From Adiantum capillus-veneris (taxonomy: Eukaryota; Streptophyta; Polypodiopsida; Polypodiales; Pteridaceae), in NCBI GenBank assembly GCA_014529385.2, contig CM043955.1:147847140-147911139 (forward strand): 64,000 nt of DNA, given 5' to 3'. The translations under genes were made by a program, and so were the position numbers. Of this stretch, positions 1-11,540 are shown piece by piece. Under the pieces are notes generated by a model, which was not told the DNA's origin, did not search any database, and was given only the letters and a program-made list of their open reading frames with translations. The number at the start of each line of letters is the position of its first letter. Position 1 is the first letter of the stretch.

Positions 1-445
1 GATGTGCCAATTACTGAATATTCCTAATTGGATGAGATTGCCTGGGTATGTAATTTTAGTGCATCAAGACACCCGTGGAAGATTAGTACAGTCAGGGTGT
101 GATGGCTAATTTTACTACGCTGAAATATCAAGTATTCCAATCTGGATGAAAGGAGAAGCTAACTCCTTGATCAAAAGAGCAGAAAGAAGAAGCTAACTCC
201 TTGATCAAAACAGCCGAAAGGAGAAGCTAACTCCTTGATCAAAAGAGTAGAAAGGAGAAGCTAACTCCTTGATCAAAACAGCCGAAAGGAAAAGCTAACT
301 CCTTAATCAAAAGAGCAGAAAGGAGAAGCTAACTCCTTATTAAAAAGAGAAAACTGATTGTCTCTCGGAAATTTTTGAGCTAACTTGAGTTGTTTTGCAG
401 ATATGCTGTAATCGAGGAAGATTACTCTCTTTCAAGAAGGGGAGA
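1..445 (+). mobile_element. 3' internal end of a family B LTR element
   Basis: This is the last part of the internal region of an LTR retroelement, ending in a purine-rich tract (about 430-445, TTTCAAGAAGGGGAGA) directly before the LTR at 446. The tract and the preceding GATTACTCTC resemble the pre-LTR sequence of the chromovirus at 27350-27392, so family B is probably a Ty3/gypsy chromovirus relative; no pol is visible to prove it. The reverse complement of this stretch recurs at 11541-11830 in a second family B element. The element continues left of the window. It looks broken. Confidence 0.7.
149..350. repeat. 34-bp tandem repeat, about six copies
   Basis: Six head-to-tail copies of a 34-bp unit beginning AAAGGAGAAGCTAACTCCTT start at 149, 183, 217, 251, 285 and 319. 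Copies 1, 3 and 5 end AGAGCAG or AGAGTAG, while copies 2 and 4 end ACAGCCG, so the array has probably grown as a 68-bp dimer. The homologous place in the inverted family B copy near 11660-11690 holds only one unit, so the array is a local expansion. Confidence 0.9.
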
Positions 446-1131
446 TGTAACAAACTGCTGACGTGTCGACCTTCTGAAGAATAGAGCTACCGGTCGAGGG
501 GCCTAAACCCTAAGAAGAACAAGTAACAAAAGAAGTGTCACAAAGTGATGACGTAGTTACTCGAGAGCAGAAACCCTAACCCTAATTTTTGCCAGAAAGC
601 CTAACTGCTGAAACCCTAATTTTGGAAACCCTAACCCTAAAACCTGCATACCCTAATTCTGATGCCAAAAACCCTAAAACTACAAAAACCCTAACCCTAA
701 CCCTAACCCTAACCCTAAGGACAGCAAGGAGATTTCCGCGTTTTGCACTGGCTGATGACGTGGCAAGCAGTACGGATTTCCGTGATTTACGATGGCAGCT
801 TTTGGACCAGATGCTTTTGAGTTTGAAGGCTTTTTACTGTAAACTGCTTTTGGGGCCTAGGGCCTTTAATTAAGAGGTTAGGCTCATTCTCTGGCATGCT
901 TCCTGGAGAAGGTGCAGAGTCTCGAGTACCGGCTTGTACTTTGATGATGCAATATAAAGAAATACCGAAAGGGGCGCCAAGGTTTGGGGCCAATACTCTC
1001 TGGGGTGGAATTCCGCCACTCCGTGTCGCGTGTTGCCTCTCTCTCTCTCTCTCAGTTCAGTTTTTATTTGAAGTGCTTAAAGTTGTTCAGACTGTTCTTT
1101 TCTATTGGCACGTGGCTCCCGTCCTGTGATA
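446..1131 (+). repeat. Family B LTR (3' LTR)
   Basis: The LTR runs from TGTAACAAACTGCTGACGTG to GTCCTGTGATA, directly after a purine tract. It matches the family B LTR at 20968-21589 along its length. It contains telomere-like CCCTAA runs (571-718), a TATAAAGAAATACCGAAAGGGGCGCC block (953-978) shared with other LTR families, and a CT microsatellite near 1035-1051. LINE-homologous sequence begins immediately after its end, which suggests that the element landed inside a LINE. Confidence 0.8.
571..718. repeat. Telomere-like CCCTAA runs inside an LTR
   Basis: AAACCCTAACCCTAA and related phrases recur through this stretch, ending in about five consecutive CCCTAA units (687-718). The unit is the six-base form, not the usual seven-base plant CCCTAAA. 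Similar but shorter AACCCTAA phrases occur in the family A LTRs at 25730-25870 and 27425-27500. Confidence 0.85.
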
Positions 1132-4100
1132 GGGACAGTTGGCATTCTGGCAGGGACTTCCTTCTCGGACCATGCACCAGTGATCCTCATAGTGGCAGAT
1201 AGGCAGAGGAGGGGGAGCACGTTGCTTCGCATCCTTGAGAGGGTCTTGCTGGACTCTGCACTCAGAGAGCGAGTGGAGGCTCTTTGGACAGAGAGCTTGG
1301 ACACGCAAGATTCTCCTGCTGACAGAGTGGCCTCAGGACTAGCTTAGCTTAGTCGTTTCTTTCTCCAGGAGTCTTTGGCTCGCCTGGCTGCAGGGAGAGG
1401 AGGAGCAGCGTCTCAAACCGGCCGTTGCTTCCTTGCAGAGGATGCAGGAGTAGCATCCAGACAGTCCTTGGTTGGAGGAGCAGTTACAGCAGGCTCGCCA
1501 GGAGCTTGCTAGCACAGAGGAGTGGCGCCATGAGTTTGCTTTCCATCGACAAGCATCTCAGTGGACGCAGGTGGGTGACAGAGTGACTGGTGCTTTCTTC
1601 GAGATAGTGGGACCTCGGCAACGCATGCCAAGGTCAATCAATTGAGGAGGCCTGACGGGTCAGTTGCTTCAAAGCCAGAGGACATGCGTGCAATTGCTAT
1701 TGACTTTTACCGTGAGTTATTGTCTGCAGAGCCTTAGTCAGAGCGTCAGGATGCATGCAGGGAGCAGGTGTGGGCACAGATGCCTTGCCTTGTGACTGAG
1801 GAGATGCATCAGAGGCTCGAGCTGCCACTTCAGCTTGAGAAGTTGCACACGGCTCTTAGTGCACTAGCTGTCCAAGTGAGCATGGCTAGACTCCCAGTTT
1901 TTTCTTGGAGTACTAGGACTTGCTTGGCCCAGATCTCTGTAGTGCTTTCCAGTACATCTTGCACACAGGAGAGATGCCTGACAGCATGAGTGAGGGTCAG
2001 ATCTACCTCATTCCCAAGGAGGGTGGCTCCTTGGATGAGATTCGACAGTGCTGCCCCATCACCATTCTCAACTCAGCCTACAAAATCGTGGCCAAGGCTC
2101 TGAGTTTGAGAATCCAGCCACTTCTAGAGAGCCTTATACATGGGACTCAGACAGGTTTTGTCAAGGAGCGCAGTATCCTTGACAACATCTTTACTTTTTG
2201 GGAGGCTTTTGCCCTAGCATGGCTCCGTGGTGACGATCTGGTGATTCTTCTTCTCGATTTTGAGAAGGCCTACGACAAAGTTGACTGGGACTTTCTGGAG
2301 GGCACTCTATGCAGGATGGGATTCTCAGATGCTTGGATCAGAGGGGTGTCAGTCAGGTAATTTTCTCAGGAGGTAGAGGTGATCGTTTCATGCTCACACG
2401 TGTCAGACAGGGCTGCCCTCTTGCCCCCTTCCTCTTTCTGTTCTATGCTGAGGTGATGAGCAGGTTTTTGGCGTAGCAGCAGGTTGGTTTACAGGGCTTA
2501 GTACTCCCTATTCGGGGAGATGAGCTACTGGACACTGAGTTTGCTGACGACTCAGCCTTGTAGTTGGATGGCCAAGAGGCCAACCTTCACAGGTGTGAGC
2601 AGGCTCTAGAGACTTTCTGTTGTGCATCTGGCGCACTGATCAACTGGAGAAAGATAGTGGCTTTCTCGGTTGGTAGTGCTCTTGTGCCCGATTGGATGCC
2701 AGGCGAGGGTTTCAGGTGGATTCCCCCAGGGACTACAGTTCGGTACTTGGGCTGTTAGGTTGGTCTGGACTCGTCTCCCGAGCGGCAGATTGTCCTATCT
2801 ATTAGGAGGAAGCTGTTACATTGGAGCTCCGCACGTCTTTCTTTGGCTGGCAGAGTTGTAGTGGCCAACCAGGTGTTGTTGACGACGATGTGGTACATCA
2901 CTTCTTGTTGGATCTTCTCGAGTTCTTGTATCAGCCAGGTAGAGCGGCTGATCGGGAACTTCCTTTGGTCATGGCGTGACACTCAGATAGCCCGGGCCAA
3001 TGTGGCTTGGCAGGTCATCACTCTTCCTTGTTCATAGGGAGGGCTTGGGATCATAGACCCAGCACAACAGAGCAGAGCCCTTCTTGGGAAGTTCATCGTC
3101 AGAGGACTTCTTCCAGGTGAGGAGCCCTGGAAGGAGTTCTTGCTACAACGGCTTTGTGCTAGGGTGCCTCAGGCAGAAGGCCCCTGGCGACCTTCGACCA
3201 GATGGATCTTCACAGAGATGCGCAAAGTTGGTTTGAGCAAGAAACTAGAGGACCACTTCGCTGTGAGTTTGCTTCGATCTTGGGAGCATTTGCGGCGAGG
3301 CCTGGAGCAGTGGGAGCCTACTTGCACGGAGGAGCGCCTACGACAACCCCTTGTTTGGAACCCCATGGTTAGCACTCTGAGAGGCCACTTGGTTGGTAGT
3401 CTGCCTCATGTTTCCTGAGGTCCCATGGCAGCGGGTCCAGCACGCTCTTTAGGTGATTGGTTACAGTTTTCAGGCTTGTCAGAGGAGCTGCATGGCTTTC
3501 AGCTACAGGGCATGAGAGGGGTGCAAAGCATGTGCCAAGCCATCTCAGAGGCAATACCAGCTGAGTGGCTCACACCTCCCGAGCCAGCAGTGCCCAGATG
3601 GATGGGAGCCTTCACGCGATTGGAGGTTCTCATCTCAGTTCGGGCTTGCTCAGAGACTGTTCCCTCCCTGTTTTTCGACTTACAGGGTGGGGGACCTTTA
3701 CAACGAGTTGCAGTAGCGGCCCCGTAGGTGGCAGAGTGCTGTTCTAAGTGGTGGGCATCTGTGGGAGGACTTGTGTCATCGATCCTGACCCAACAGCTCT
3801 TGAGACTTGACATTGGAGGCTGTGGGCTTGGGAGTGCTGTCCACTGGCACGAGTACAGCAGGACCCTGGAGAGTGGCTTTGGAGGGACCCTTTCTCTTCT
3901 GCAGACCACCCAGGTGTCCCTTTCTTTCAGTACACTGTTTGACTGGGACGTCACATACTGGTAGCAGAAAGAGAGGCTCGCCCTGCTGCAGCACCTCATT
4001 GGCAGGAGGAGGGTCTCACAACTGAGTTCTTGGCAGCTTTTTGGGAGAGGTTGTGGGACTCCAGACAGCCAAGGCGAGTCACTTTGTTTCAATGGCTGGT

Positions 4101-4855
4101 CACACACAGCCACAGCAGTTGGGAGCTGGCTTGTCCATAGTGGTCTCTCGGCTGCATGTACAGCTTGTGACCACCTTGTGGAGAGTCAGCGTCATTGTCT
4201 TTGGGACTGTCCTTTGGCACAGCAGGTGTGGCTTCGTGTTCTTCGGCTGATGCTTGCTCTCTCCACGACTTGGCAGTACACCTGGGGGGTAGCGGCTTGG
4301 TCCACTCTTACAGGCCCGACACTTCAGGATGATAGTGATGCAGGGGGGGCGGCCTACACTCCTGCCTACCACAGAGCTTACTCCACAGGAGTGGTGCAGT
4401 GAGAGAGAGGAGTACTCGGAGCTCATCAATGGCCTGACACTCTCGTTCATCTGGCGGGCCCGCTGCTTCTGCATCTTTGAGGCTCGCCTTGTACCACCAG
4501 CAAAGACTGTTCGCGATCTTTGGCTAGAGATGATCCACACTCTCAAAGGACAGCTCGAGAGACTCTAGGGCAGCTCCGACCGCATGCCGGAGCGCAGAGA
4601 GGCTTTCCTTCGACTCTGGCGTCCTGGGCCTTTTTTCACCATGGTCCAGGGTGTACTTAGATGGCACTACCGTCCACCTGTGTGGATTTTCCCTCCTCCC
4701 ATTTTCTTGATTAGCCTCATTGTACATATGGTGTTTTTTTTTCATTGGGAGAGTCTCCCCATCATGGTTGTTGTAGCCCTCTCTCGAAGAGGTGGTTGTA
4801 GCCCTATGGGTAGTTTTATTAACTAATAGAAGGATCTTTTTCTCGGAAAAAAAAA
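1132..4855 (+). pseudogene. Decayed L1-like LINE, ORF2 and 3' end
   Basis: This is a dead copy of the same LINE family as 53626-59349, at high nucleotide identity. It starts at the SDH motif region of the endonuclease and runs through reverse transcriptase to the 3' end. Recognisable pieces are LDFEKAYDKVDW near 2257-2292 (RT motif A, keeping the Lys that the other copy has as Glu), EFADDSAL near 2538-2561 (catalytic Asp pair), and the C-terminal zinc-knuckle-like HCLWDCPLAQQVW near 4193-4231. Stops and frameshifts are numerous; for example TAG at 2562 follows the FADD box where the other copy has TAC. After the ORF end near 4568 comes about 280 bp of 3' UTR and a nine-A tail (4847-4855). The 5' part is absent here, probably displaced leftward by the family B insertion. 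It shows the family's natural 3' end, which the other copy lacks. Confidence 0.9.
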
Positions 4856-5155
4856 GACGTTGTGACGTGTTTTGGCGGAATGATGCAAGCCACCCCAAAG
4901 TCTTTGAGAGAGAATTTTTGATGCTCTTGGACCCCTTAGATGTAAATAAAGCATGGCTCAAGCCCAAGTCCTTGTGCGTCCCAGCAGGGTGGGGAGCACT
5001 CACATGTTGCGGAGTCACGTGGGACTCCAAGACAAGTTCTTTCTGTCCATGAACAGGTGGTTAGGACGCCTATTTGACACGCTTTACCAGTTCAGCCAAC
5101 CACCTTTCATAGTCCGCATGTTACATTAAATGGACAGGGAACCAGTTTCTAGGCT
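4856..5155. other. Unassigned 300 bp between LINE tail and gag
   Basis: No coding signature recognised. It lies between the poly(A) end of the LINE and the first gag-like sequence, and may be the leader or gag start of the gypsy element to the right. No LTR or primer site was seen in it. Confidence 0.4.
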
Positions 5156-6610
5156 ATGCAACAGGTTTTTCCACCACCCACAGTACATCGTGGGTATTTC
5201 GGGGGTGGATCACTATTTCAGAGCATGGCTGGTTATGCACCTGGAAACCAGCAATATATGCCAGGAATAGTGTTTGGGGGTATGCAAGGCATGATGCCAA
5301 ACCCCATGAATGGTAACATTGGCATGCCAGCAAGGGTTTCAATGCAACCAGGGCTAGTTTGGGTTGCCACAGGGCAATTTTGGCATGACTGGTTTTTCCG
5401 TCCAGCAGCCACATATGGCACTAATGACGCAAAATGTCAATGGTCAAGGGGTGCCGATGTTCTATAGTACAGTGCCCATGTTGCAGACAATTCCCTATGA
5501 TGATTTGGGAGCACTGGAAAAGCCAAAAGTATACAAAGAAGGTGGTACAACTGTAAAGTTTGATACTTTCAACGGCTTTGAGGATAAGGCAAAGGCTCTA
5601 GCAGTTTGATACAGCTTATGCAGGGGGAATTTTACAGAGGCCTCTAAGGTCAGGAAAGCTGCCACTTTCTTGAAAGGCAATGCGCTTACATGGTGCACGA
5701 CACTGTTGATGCAAGGACAGGCGGTATACTTCAAGCAAATGTTTGCATCTGCATGGCTGTCAAATGAATTTGAAGCCGATGTCATGACGGATTGGCACCA
5801 ACTCATTGCGGCTACTTGCAAGAGCCTACAAGAGTACAATCGGAGGTTTTGTAAAGCGTTGCTCTCAGTAATCTCTACAGCTTCGTGCCACTGACAGAGT
5901 AGATTGAGAAGTATTGTTGTGGGCTGCCTAAAGGGCTTCGAGATTACTATACAAAGAACAGAGTGGCTACCCTTACTTAGCTTATGGAAGTTGCCAACAC
6001 TGGTCTTGCCTTGTTGAAGGGAGAGAACAGTGGGTTTTCGAGCAATGTGAAAGGGGGTCAGCAAAAGAAAAAGACCAACAAAGAGGTCCTTTGTAAAAGC
6101 GGCTCCTGAAGCTTCCGAGGAGTCTGAAAGAGAAGAGAAAGCTTAAGATTTAGTCGAGTCTTCTGGAGCACACGCCAAAAGAAAGAAAAGTTGCAAGACT
6201 ATATTTGGTGAAAGTTCAAGAACTATCCACCTATGGATACAAAGTGGACGGAAGAGTGTGAACTTTTGAAGTCACCAAATGTATTGCAGCTTTACCTCGA
6301 GGCCTTTGGGTTACAGCCTACATATGCCCCAACTCAACGTGCTCAAAGGAGGGGTAATGATGGAGCTAGCACATCAAATGTACATACGGATTCAAAGCAA
6401 TAGAAGTGGACACTGCTCTACAAACGCTAAAGTAATTATGCTCACTTCTATCGTAGATGAAATGACAAAAATATGAAGGTCTCATTAAGTCATTTGTATC
6501 TATGTTTCATGACCTTTCATGCGGATACATGTGACGATAAAAGGGTGCTAATCACACTAAATCATCTATGGCATGCAATCGAGGACATTTGCGATTTCAA
6601 GAGGGGGGTA
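5156..6610 (+). mobile_element. Chromovirus internal remnant: gag, chromodomain end, purine tract
   Basis: The left part codes a Met/Gly/Gln-rich gag N-terminus and then a retrotransposon gag core (KFDTFNGFEDKAKAL, ASKVRKAATFLKGNALTW, FASAWLSNEFEADV), closely matching the gag at 15540-16344. Near 6210-6300 the sequence encodes a chromodomain tail-like phrase comparable to FKNYPSLDAKW in the element at 26700. It ends in TTTCAAGAGGGGGGTA just before the LTR at 6611. Most of pol is not present; the element is a broken fossil with several breaks. Confidence 0.8.
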
Positions 6611-7931
6611 TATCACGAGGCTGTGGCAACCACTAACCTTAGTTGTTGGTTTCTTTCCCTTGATTTTATTTGATTTTTGGGACCCTCTTTTTGAAGTCAC
6701 AAATGGCCGGACATTCTGTGGCCAGTGTGAAACGGTCGACCATCGAGAGTTTCAGCCGCAGTTGGGAAAGGCAGGTCGCCACGAGATGGTCGGGCTAGTC
6801 GGCACTGGAATCCGAGCAGTAAAAGGGTGTCTAGGCTCAGTTCAAATTAAGGCCCCTCGCCACACTTATAAGTTGGTGGGTACTAGGAAATTAACTCAAA
6901 AGAGGCAAATTGGACACATGGAGGCTCTAGATGCACTTGCCAAGTCTGCAAGAAGAGGGGCGTCCATTTTGAGAGGGGGGTTTGAATTTTGGCTCATAAG
7001 TGACTACTCTGTGTGTGTGAGTGGTGGGTGTAGGTGATCACAACTTTGATGGAAAGCTTGCCTTCTCCCTTGCTCTATGTAGCACGATAATTCCGCTCTT
7101 GTGCATCTCTCTCGCCCTTTGAATACAAAAACGTGATGCCCCGCTCGAGGGTTTTTTTCATCTGTATGTACAGTTGTGTCGGTTCATGCGCGTATGCCGA
7201 GGCAAGAGCCTCTCGTCCAGGTAATGGATTAGCTAATTGCTAATCCCCCGCAGGTACAGGTGAATTCGAAGAGATTTCACGTGAGAAATCTCGTCCGATT
7301 CAAAGGGCAAGTAGCCCGACAAGTACGGGAGTACGAGGAGTTGCTACGGATGCGACCGGCACGCAAAACGGAGCCCGAAACAGTGCATTACAGCCTGCTG
7401 TGTATTTTTGCAAGTTTAGGGTTTTGGCCCTAATTGATCCTTTATACCCCCAGGAGCTTCAAGGAGGCGCTGGGATCACTGTACAGATGATCGGGTGCAT
7501 TTTCAGGACAGAAAACAGAGAATTCAACGTGCTGCAGATTCTCGCCAGGTTTGGGAAAGTGTCCATATGCGCTCGGAAAGTCACCTTTGGCATGGGGATG
7601 TTGTCTGTGAAGCCTCCTATTGCGGTTATGCTGCCAAAATTGGGCTAGAGTAGGCCATTTTCAGCCTGGTAAAAGCGGGAAATCTCGTAGGAACTTACAA
7701 GTTTTCTCCCAAGTTTTATAAGAAAAAAGAAATACCAAGAGGAGCGCCAGTCTTTGGGGCCTACAGGGTGTTGTTTTCTGCTTGGTAGCACTCTAGCTGC
7801 CAAGCCGTGGTTTGTTTGAAGTGTTAATTCCAATCACAGGTTTATTTGTGAAGTTCCTGAAGTTCAAGTAAAGTTTGTCAAGTAAAGAATCGGGTGAAAG
7901 CTAAAGTCTACCACCCTACGGACCGATTTCA
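6611..7931 (+). repeat. Family C LTR
   Basis: It matches the solo LTR at 8917-10381 along its length: GTGGCAACCACTAACCTTAGTTG at the left, AAAGAATCGGGTGAAAG and CCGATTTCA at the right. It carries a diverged copy of the shared GAAATACC..GGCGCC block at 7724-7748. A purine tract lies immediately left and a primer-site-like TGGTTCCGTTGCCGGGA immediately right (7932), so a single LTR sits between a 3' internal end and a 5' internal start. Confidence 0.75.
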
Positions 7932-8285
7932 TGGTTCCGTTGCCGGGACAAAATCACTTTTTCCTTAAAGAGTGAGCCTTGGTTGGTTTGCGGCGAAGAC
8001 ACAGAGCACAGGAACTTAGAATTACACATGGCTGATAGGACAAACGACGCAAGGGAAGAGAGTTCCTCTTCACAGGACAAACATGCTATTCCTCTAGTGT
8101 TCGAGGTTGGCGAGAGTTCACGGCCACCGCTGTCTGTACCTCTTGTTGATTTGAATGCTCCACAAGGTCAAGGATATATGACTGGGCAACTAGACGAGGA
8201 TGCGGCCAAATTTTTTGATTTGAAAGCTCCACAAGATCAAGGGTATATGACTGGGCAACTAGACGAGGATGCGGCAACTAGATGA
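7932..8285 (+). mobile_element. Family C 5' internal start: primer site and gag N-terminus
   Basis: TGGTTCCGTTGCCGGGA at 7932 resembles primer-binding sites of the TGGCGCCGTTGCCGGGG type known from plant gypsy elements. An ORF follows with a likely Met at 8029 (MADRTNDAREESSSSQ), acidic and Ser-rich, of unknown fold. A 69-bp direct repeat (starts 8148 and 8217) doubles a 23-residue segment containing QGYMTGQLDEDAA. The piece ends abruptly against minus-strand family B sequence near 8285. Broken. Confidence 0.6.
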
Positions 8286-8645
8286 GGATCCGGGCAAAAT
8301 TTTTTGAAAGCTTGCCAAGTCCGTGGAGCGTGCGGCTTGGTAGCTATAGACATCCACCTGCATGGCACTGCCTCTCAAAAATAGCACAGCTCAAAACAAA
8401 CCTTGGATCCTTCTCTTGCAAGCGATCTTTATGGCTTATGCCCTGTAAGATAGAGCGATGAAGACGGGAGCGCGCCCGATGCGCGACAAAGTAAGGGTGG
8501 GAGTGGCTAATAAGTCCGGGGTCAGGATGCAAAGATACTTCAAATAAAATTCCAGCACACTTTGAAAGCACCACCTTGCTTTGTCTACTCTTTGGTGGGA
8601 CCGATATGCTTTCAAAAAAGCACACGCCTAAAGCTTTGATACCAC
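8286..8645 (-). mobile_element. Outer family B element: 5' internal leader
   Basis: This is the minus-strand equivalent of the leader at 21590-21900 and 12730-13096. Its end next to the LTR reads GGTATCAAAGC on the minus strand, an initiator-Met tRNA-type primer site (about 8634-8644). Only this 5' portion is present; the rest of the internal region is not seen. Broken fossil. Confidence 0.7.
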
Positions 8646-10864
8646 TGTCACGAGACGGGGGCCACGTACCAACGGAAAAGAACACACTGAGCAGACTTTT
8701 AGCACTTCAATAACAACTAAATTGAAAGAGATGCATGACACATGAGACGGGTGTGGCGGAGTTCCACCCCAGAGAGCACTCGTCCCAAACCTTGGCGCCC
8801 CTTTTGATATTTCTTTGTATTGCTTGAACTCAATACATCGCTGATACTCCATCCTCCGCACCTCACGTAGAGCATGCCAGAGAATGAGCCCTTGGCTCAT
8901 ATTTAAAGGCCCTTGATGTCACGTGGACGTGGCAACTGCTAACTTTAGTTGTTGGTTTCTTTCCAATGGGTTTTGTTTTATTTTTGAGACCCTCTTTTTG
9001 AAGTAGCAAACGGTTGGACATTGTATGGCCAAAGTGAACGGTAGTTTCACCCGCAGATGGGTAGTGGTCGGCAGTGGAATTCGTATAGTAAGAGGATGTC
9101 TAGACTTAGAGCAAGATCATGTAGGTCCCCCTGTCGCACTTAGCAAGTTGGTGGATACTAGGAAGTGAACTCAATAAAGGCATAAAGTCAAGGTGGAACT
9201 ACCAATAGAAAGTATCCAAAAGTTGGGCCACATTACACTTTTGGATGCGGTCTCAATGAGGATAGATGGTCAAATGACCACTGGGACCCCAACGGAATTA
9301 TTTTCTAAAATTTAGGGAACTGCTATTTTGGGCCGCGAAATGTGTTCGCGTCATTACCTCCGGTATGACTAGGAGAACACTTCACAACTCTGTCGTGAAG
9401 TCAACTGGGCGACCAGTCGGGAGATTTTTAGGCGGCAACCCCGAAACGGGCAAAAGCTTGTGAATGCGCCAAGTGGCACATTTTTGTGCACTTGCCTCAT
9501 ACAGAAGAGTTGGCGCTGAATTTTAAGCTGACAGGAGCCTCATTTTGGTTTTTGTCACAGGTTAAGAGCTATGGAGTGCTTTCTTTCCCTCTCATGTACA
9601 GTGTGGTGCTAGAAGTGTGCCCTGCACGCTACACATTGCTCTCTCTCCCCCCTACGTGCAGTTATGTGATGCCCCACAAGAGGGCTCTTCATTTGACTGA
9701 TGTACAGCTGTGTGGGTTCATGCTTTTGTGATGAGGGAAGAGCCTCCTTGAGCAGGAACAGGGGTAGCTAGCTGCTACTCCAAAGCAGGCACCAGTGAGG
9801 GTCATAACCTCACCGTACAAGTGCAAATTCAGCGCTGTGTATGCGCAGAAAATTGACTGTTTTTCAGCCATACGGACGCCAGAACCCTTGGGAATCGTGC
9901 CCCACTGGCAGAGGATAGCTAGTAGATTGTTTGGGGCTGAAAATAGGGCAAAAACCAGTAAATACAGCGAGCTGAATTTACTGTTTTTGGGCAGGAATCA
10001 GAGGGTTTACGCAATGCAAGTGAGATCCAGCAGGGGAATTGATTTCACGCAAGTTTTGGGGCTGTTATGTTGCCGAAATTTGGCCAAATCAGGTAGTGTC
10101 TAGCGGGATACAGGTAAAGGATTCCCAGGACTCTTCTTTGTAATTTACCCTCCCAAAGAATAAAGAAATACCGAAAGGGGCGCCAATTTTGGGGCCTACA
10201 GGTTGTCGGCGTCTGCTCGGAGCACTATAGCTTCTGAGCCGTGTGTGTACTTAAGTGTTAATCCCTGTTGCAGGTTACCTTTGCAAAGTGCTCTGCGTGT
10301 GTGTCTAAAGTAAAGAATTTCGGGTGAAAGCCAACGCCTACCTCCCCAAGCTTTTACCTACCGCCCCACGGGCCGGTTTCACTTGGCCTATGAAAAGCTA
10401 TAAACTCAAATGCATCTAGTCCAAAGGCAGATGCCCAAAAGCTGCCAACACAAAAGCAGAAATCCGTACTGCTCTGCCACATCAGCAGTCAGCATAAAAC
10501 GTGGAAATCCGTATAGATCTACCATGTTAGCATGCCAACGTAGAATCCGAAAATCCGTACAGCTCTGTCAACGAAAAATCCGGGACTCCGTATTGCTACC
10601 ATGTCATCAACTCGCCACGCAATTGAGTGTGTGTGTGTGGGCTTGCTTTATTTTAATGTCTTTGGGTCACTTGGGCCCCATCGGACGGAGTCCCATAAAT
10701 TGGCGGGAACTTCTATTTAAAAATAGGCCTCTCAGTAAGACTTTGCAAGTTGGTAAAACTTCTTATGCTGCTTCTACTTCTTCACTTAGGGTTTAGGCCC
10801 CTCGGCCAGGATCTGAAGGTTGGCTCCGTTCTTTAGTGACTTGACATGTCAGCAGTTTGTGACA
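8646..10864 (-). repeat. Outer family B 5' LTR, split by a solo family C LTR
   Basis: Family B LTR sequence lies at 8646-8916 and resumes at 10382-10864, about 750 bp in total once the intervening 8917-10381 is set aside. On the plus strand it opens TGTCACGAGACGG next to the primer site and closes CAGCAGTTTGTGACA, the reverse complement of a family B LTR start. The shared GGCGCC block is at about 8792-8820. Confidence 0.8.
8917..10381 (+). repeat. Solo family C LTR inserted in a family B LTR
   Basis: The 1465-bp LTR starts TGTCACGTGGACGTGGCAACTGC and ends GGGCCGGTTTCA. Both sides are the same family B LTR, as judged against 13324-13360. The flanks CTTGA (8912-8916) and CTTGG (10382-10386) look like a 5-bp target duplication with one later change. 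No internal sequence accompanies it, so it is a solo LTR. Its AATAAAGAAATACCGAAAGGGGCGCC block is at 10158-10184. Confidence 0.85.
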
Positions 10865-10867
10865 TTT

Positions 10868-11540
10868 TGTCACAAGACGGGCACCATGTGCCAATAGAAA
10901 AGAACAGATTGAGCAGACTTTTAGCACTTCAATAACAACTAAATTGAAAGAGAGAGACAACACGCGACACGAAGTGACAGAATTCCACCCCGAGAGTATT
11001 GGCCCCAAACCTTGGCGCCCCTTTTAATATTTCTTTATATTGCATCACCACAATATAAGCCGGTACTCCAGATTCTGCACCTTCTCTAGCAAGCATGCCA
11101 GAGAATGAGCCCTTAGCACATATTTAAAGGCCCTTTGCCTATAAATAACAATTTACATGAAAAGGCTTCAAACTCAAAATCTTTTGGTCCAAAAGCAATG
11201 CCAAAAAGCTGCTAGCGTAAATCACGCATTCTGTACAACTGCCACGTCAACAGTCAACACAAAACGCGAAAATCCATACAGTGCCACGTCATCATGTTAG
11301 AGAAAAATTCAAAGCGTCCGTACAACTACCACGTCATTAGCTTTTGCGTAATTCTTGGTGTGTGTGCGTGGGTCCTGCTTTTTAATTCCTTTATGTCACT
11401 GGAGCCCCATCGGACGGGGTCCCATAAGTTGGTAGGACTTTCTGCTGTTGCTTGTTCTTCTTAGGGTTTAGGCCCCTCGGCCAGTGATCTGCACAGTGGC
11501 TCCATTCTATAGGGCTTTGACACATCAGCAGTTTGTGACA
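10868..11540 (-). repeat. 3' LTR of the minus-strand family B element
   Basis: Bounded by TGTCACAAGACGGGC on the left and CAGCAGTTTGTGACA on the right in plus-strand reading. The shared GGCGCC block is at 11012-11040. It holds several ACGTCA/TGACGTGG-type modules between 11205 and 11340. Confidence 0.8.

Noticed and set aside
571-718. True chromosome end or interstitial telomere
   Set aside because: The run is short, sits inside an LTR with recognisable flanks on both sides, and similar phrases recur in other LTR copies.
3499-4113. 204-codon minus-strand frame
   Set aside because: It is the antisense shadow of decayed LINE ORF2 on the plus strand; no protein-like features of its own.
5495-6064. 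189-codon minus-strand frame
   Set aside because: Antisense of the gag core at 5500-6060.
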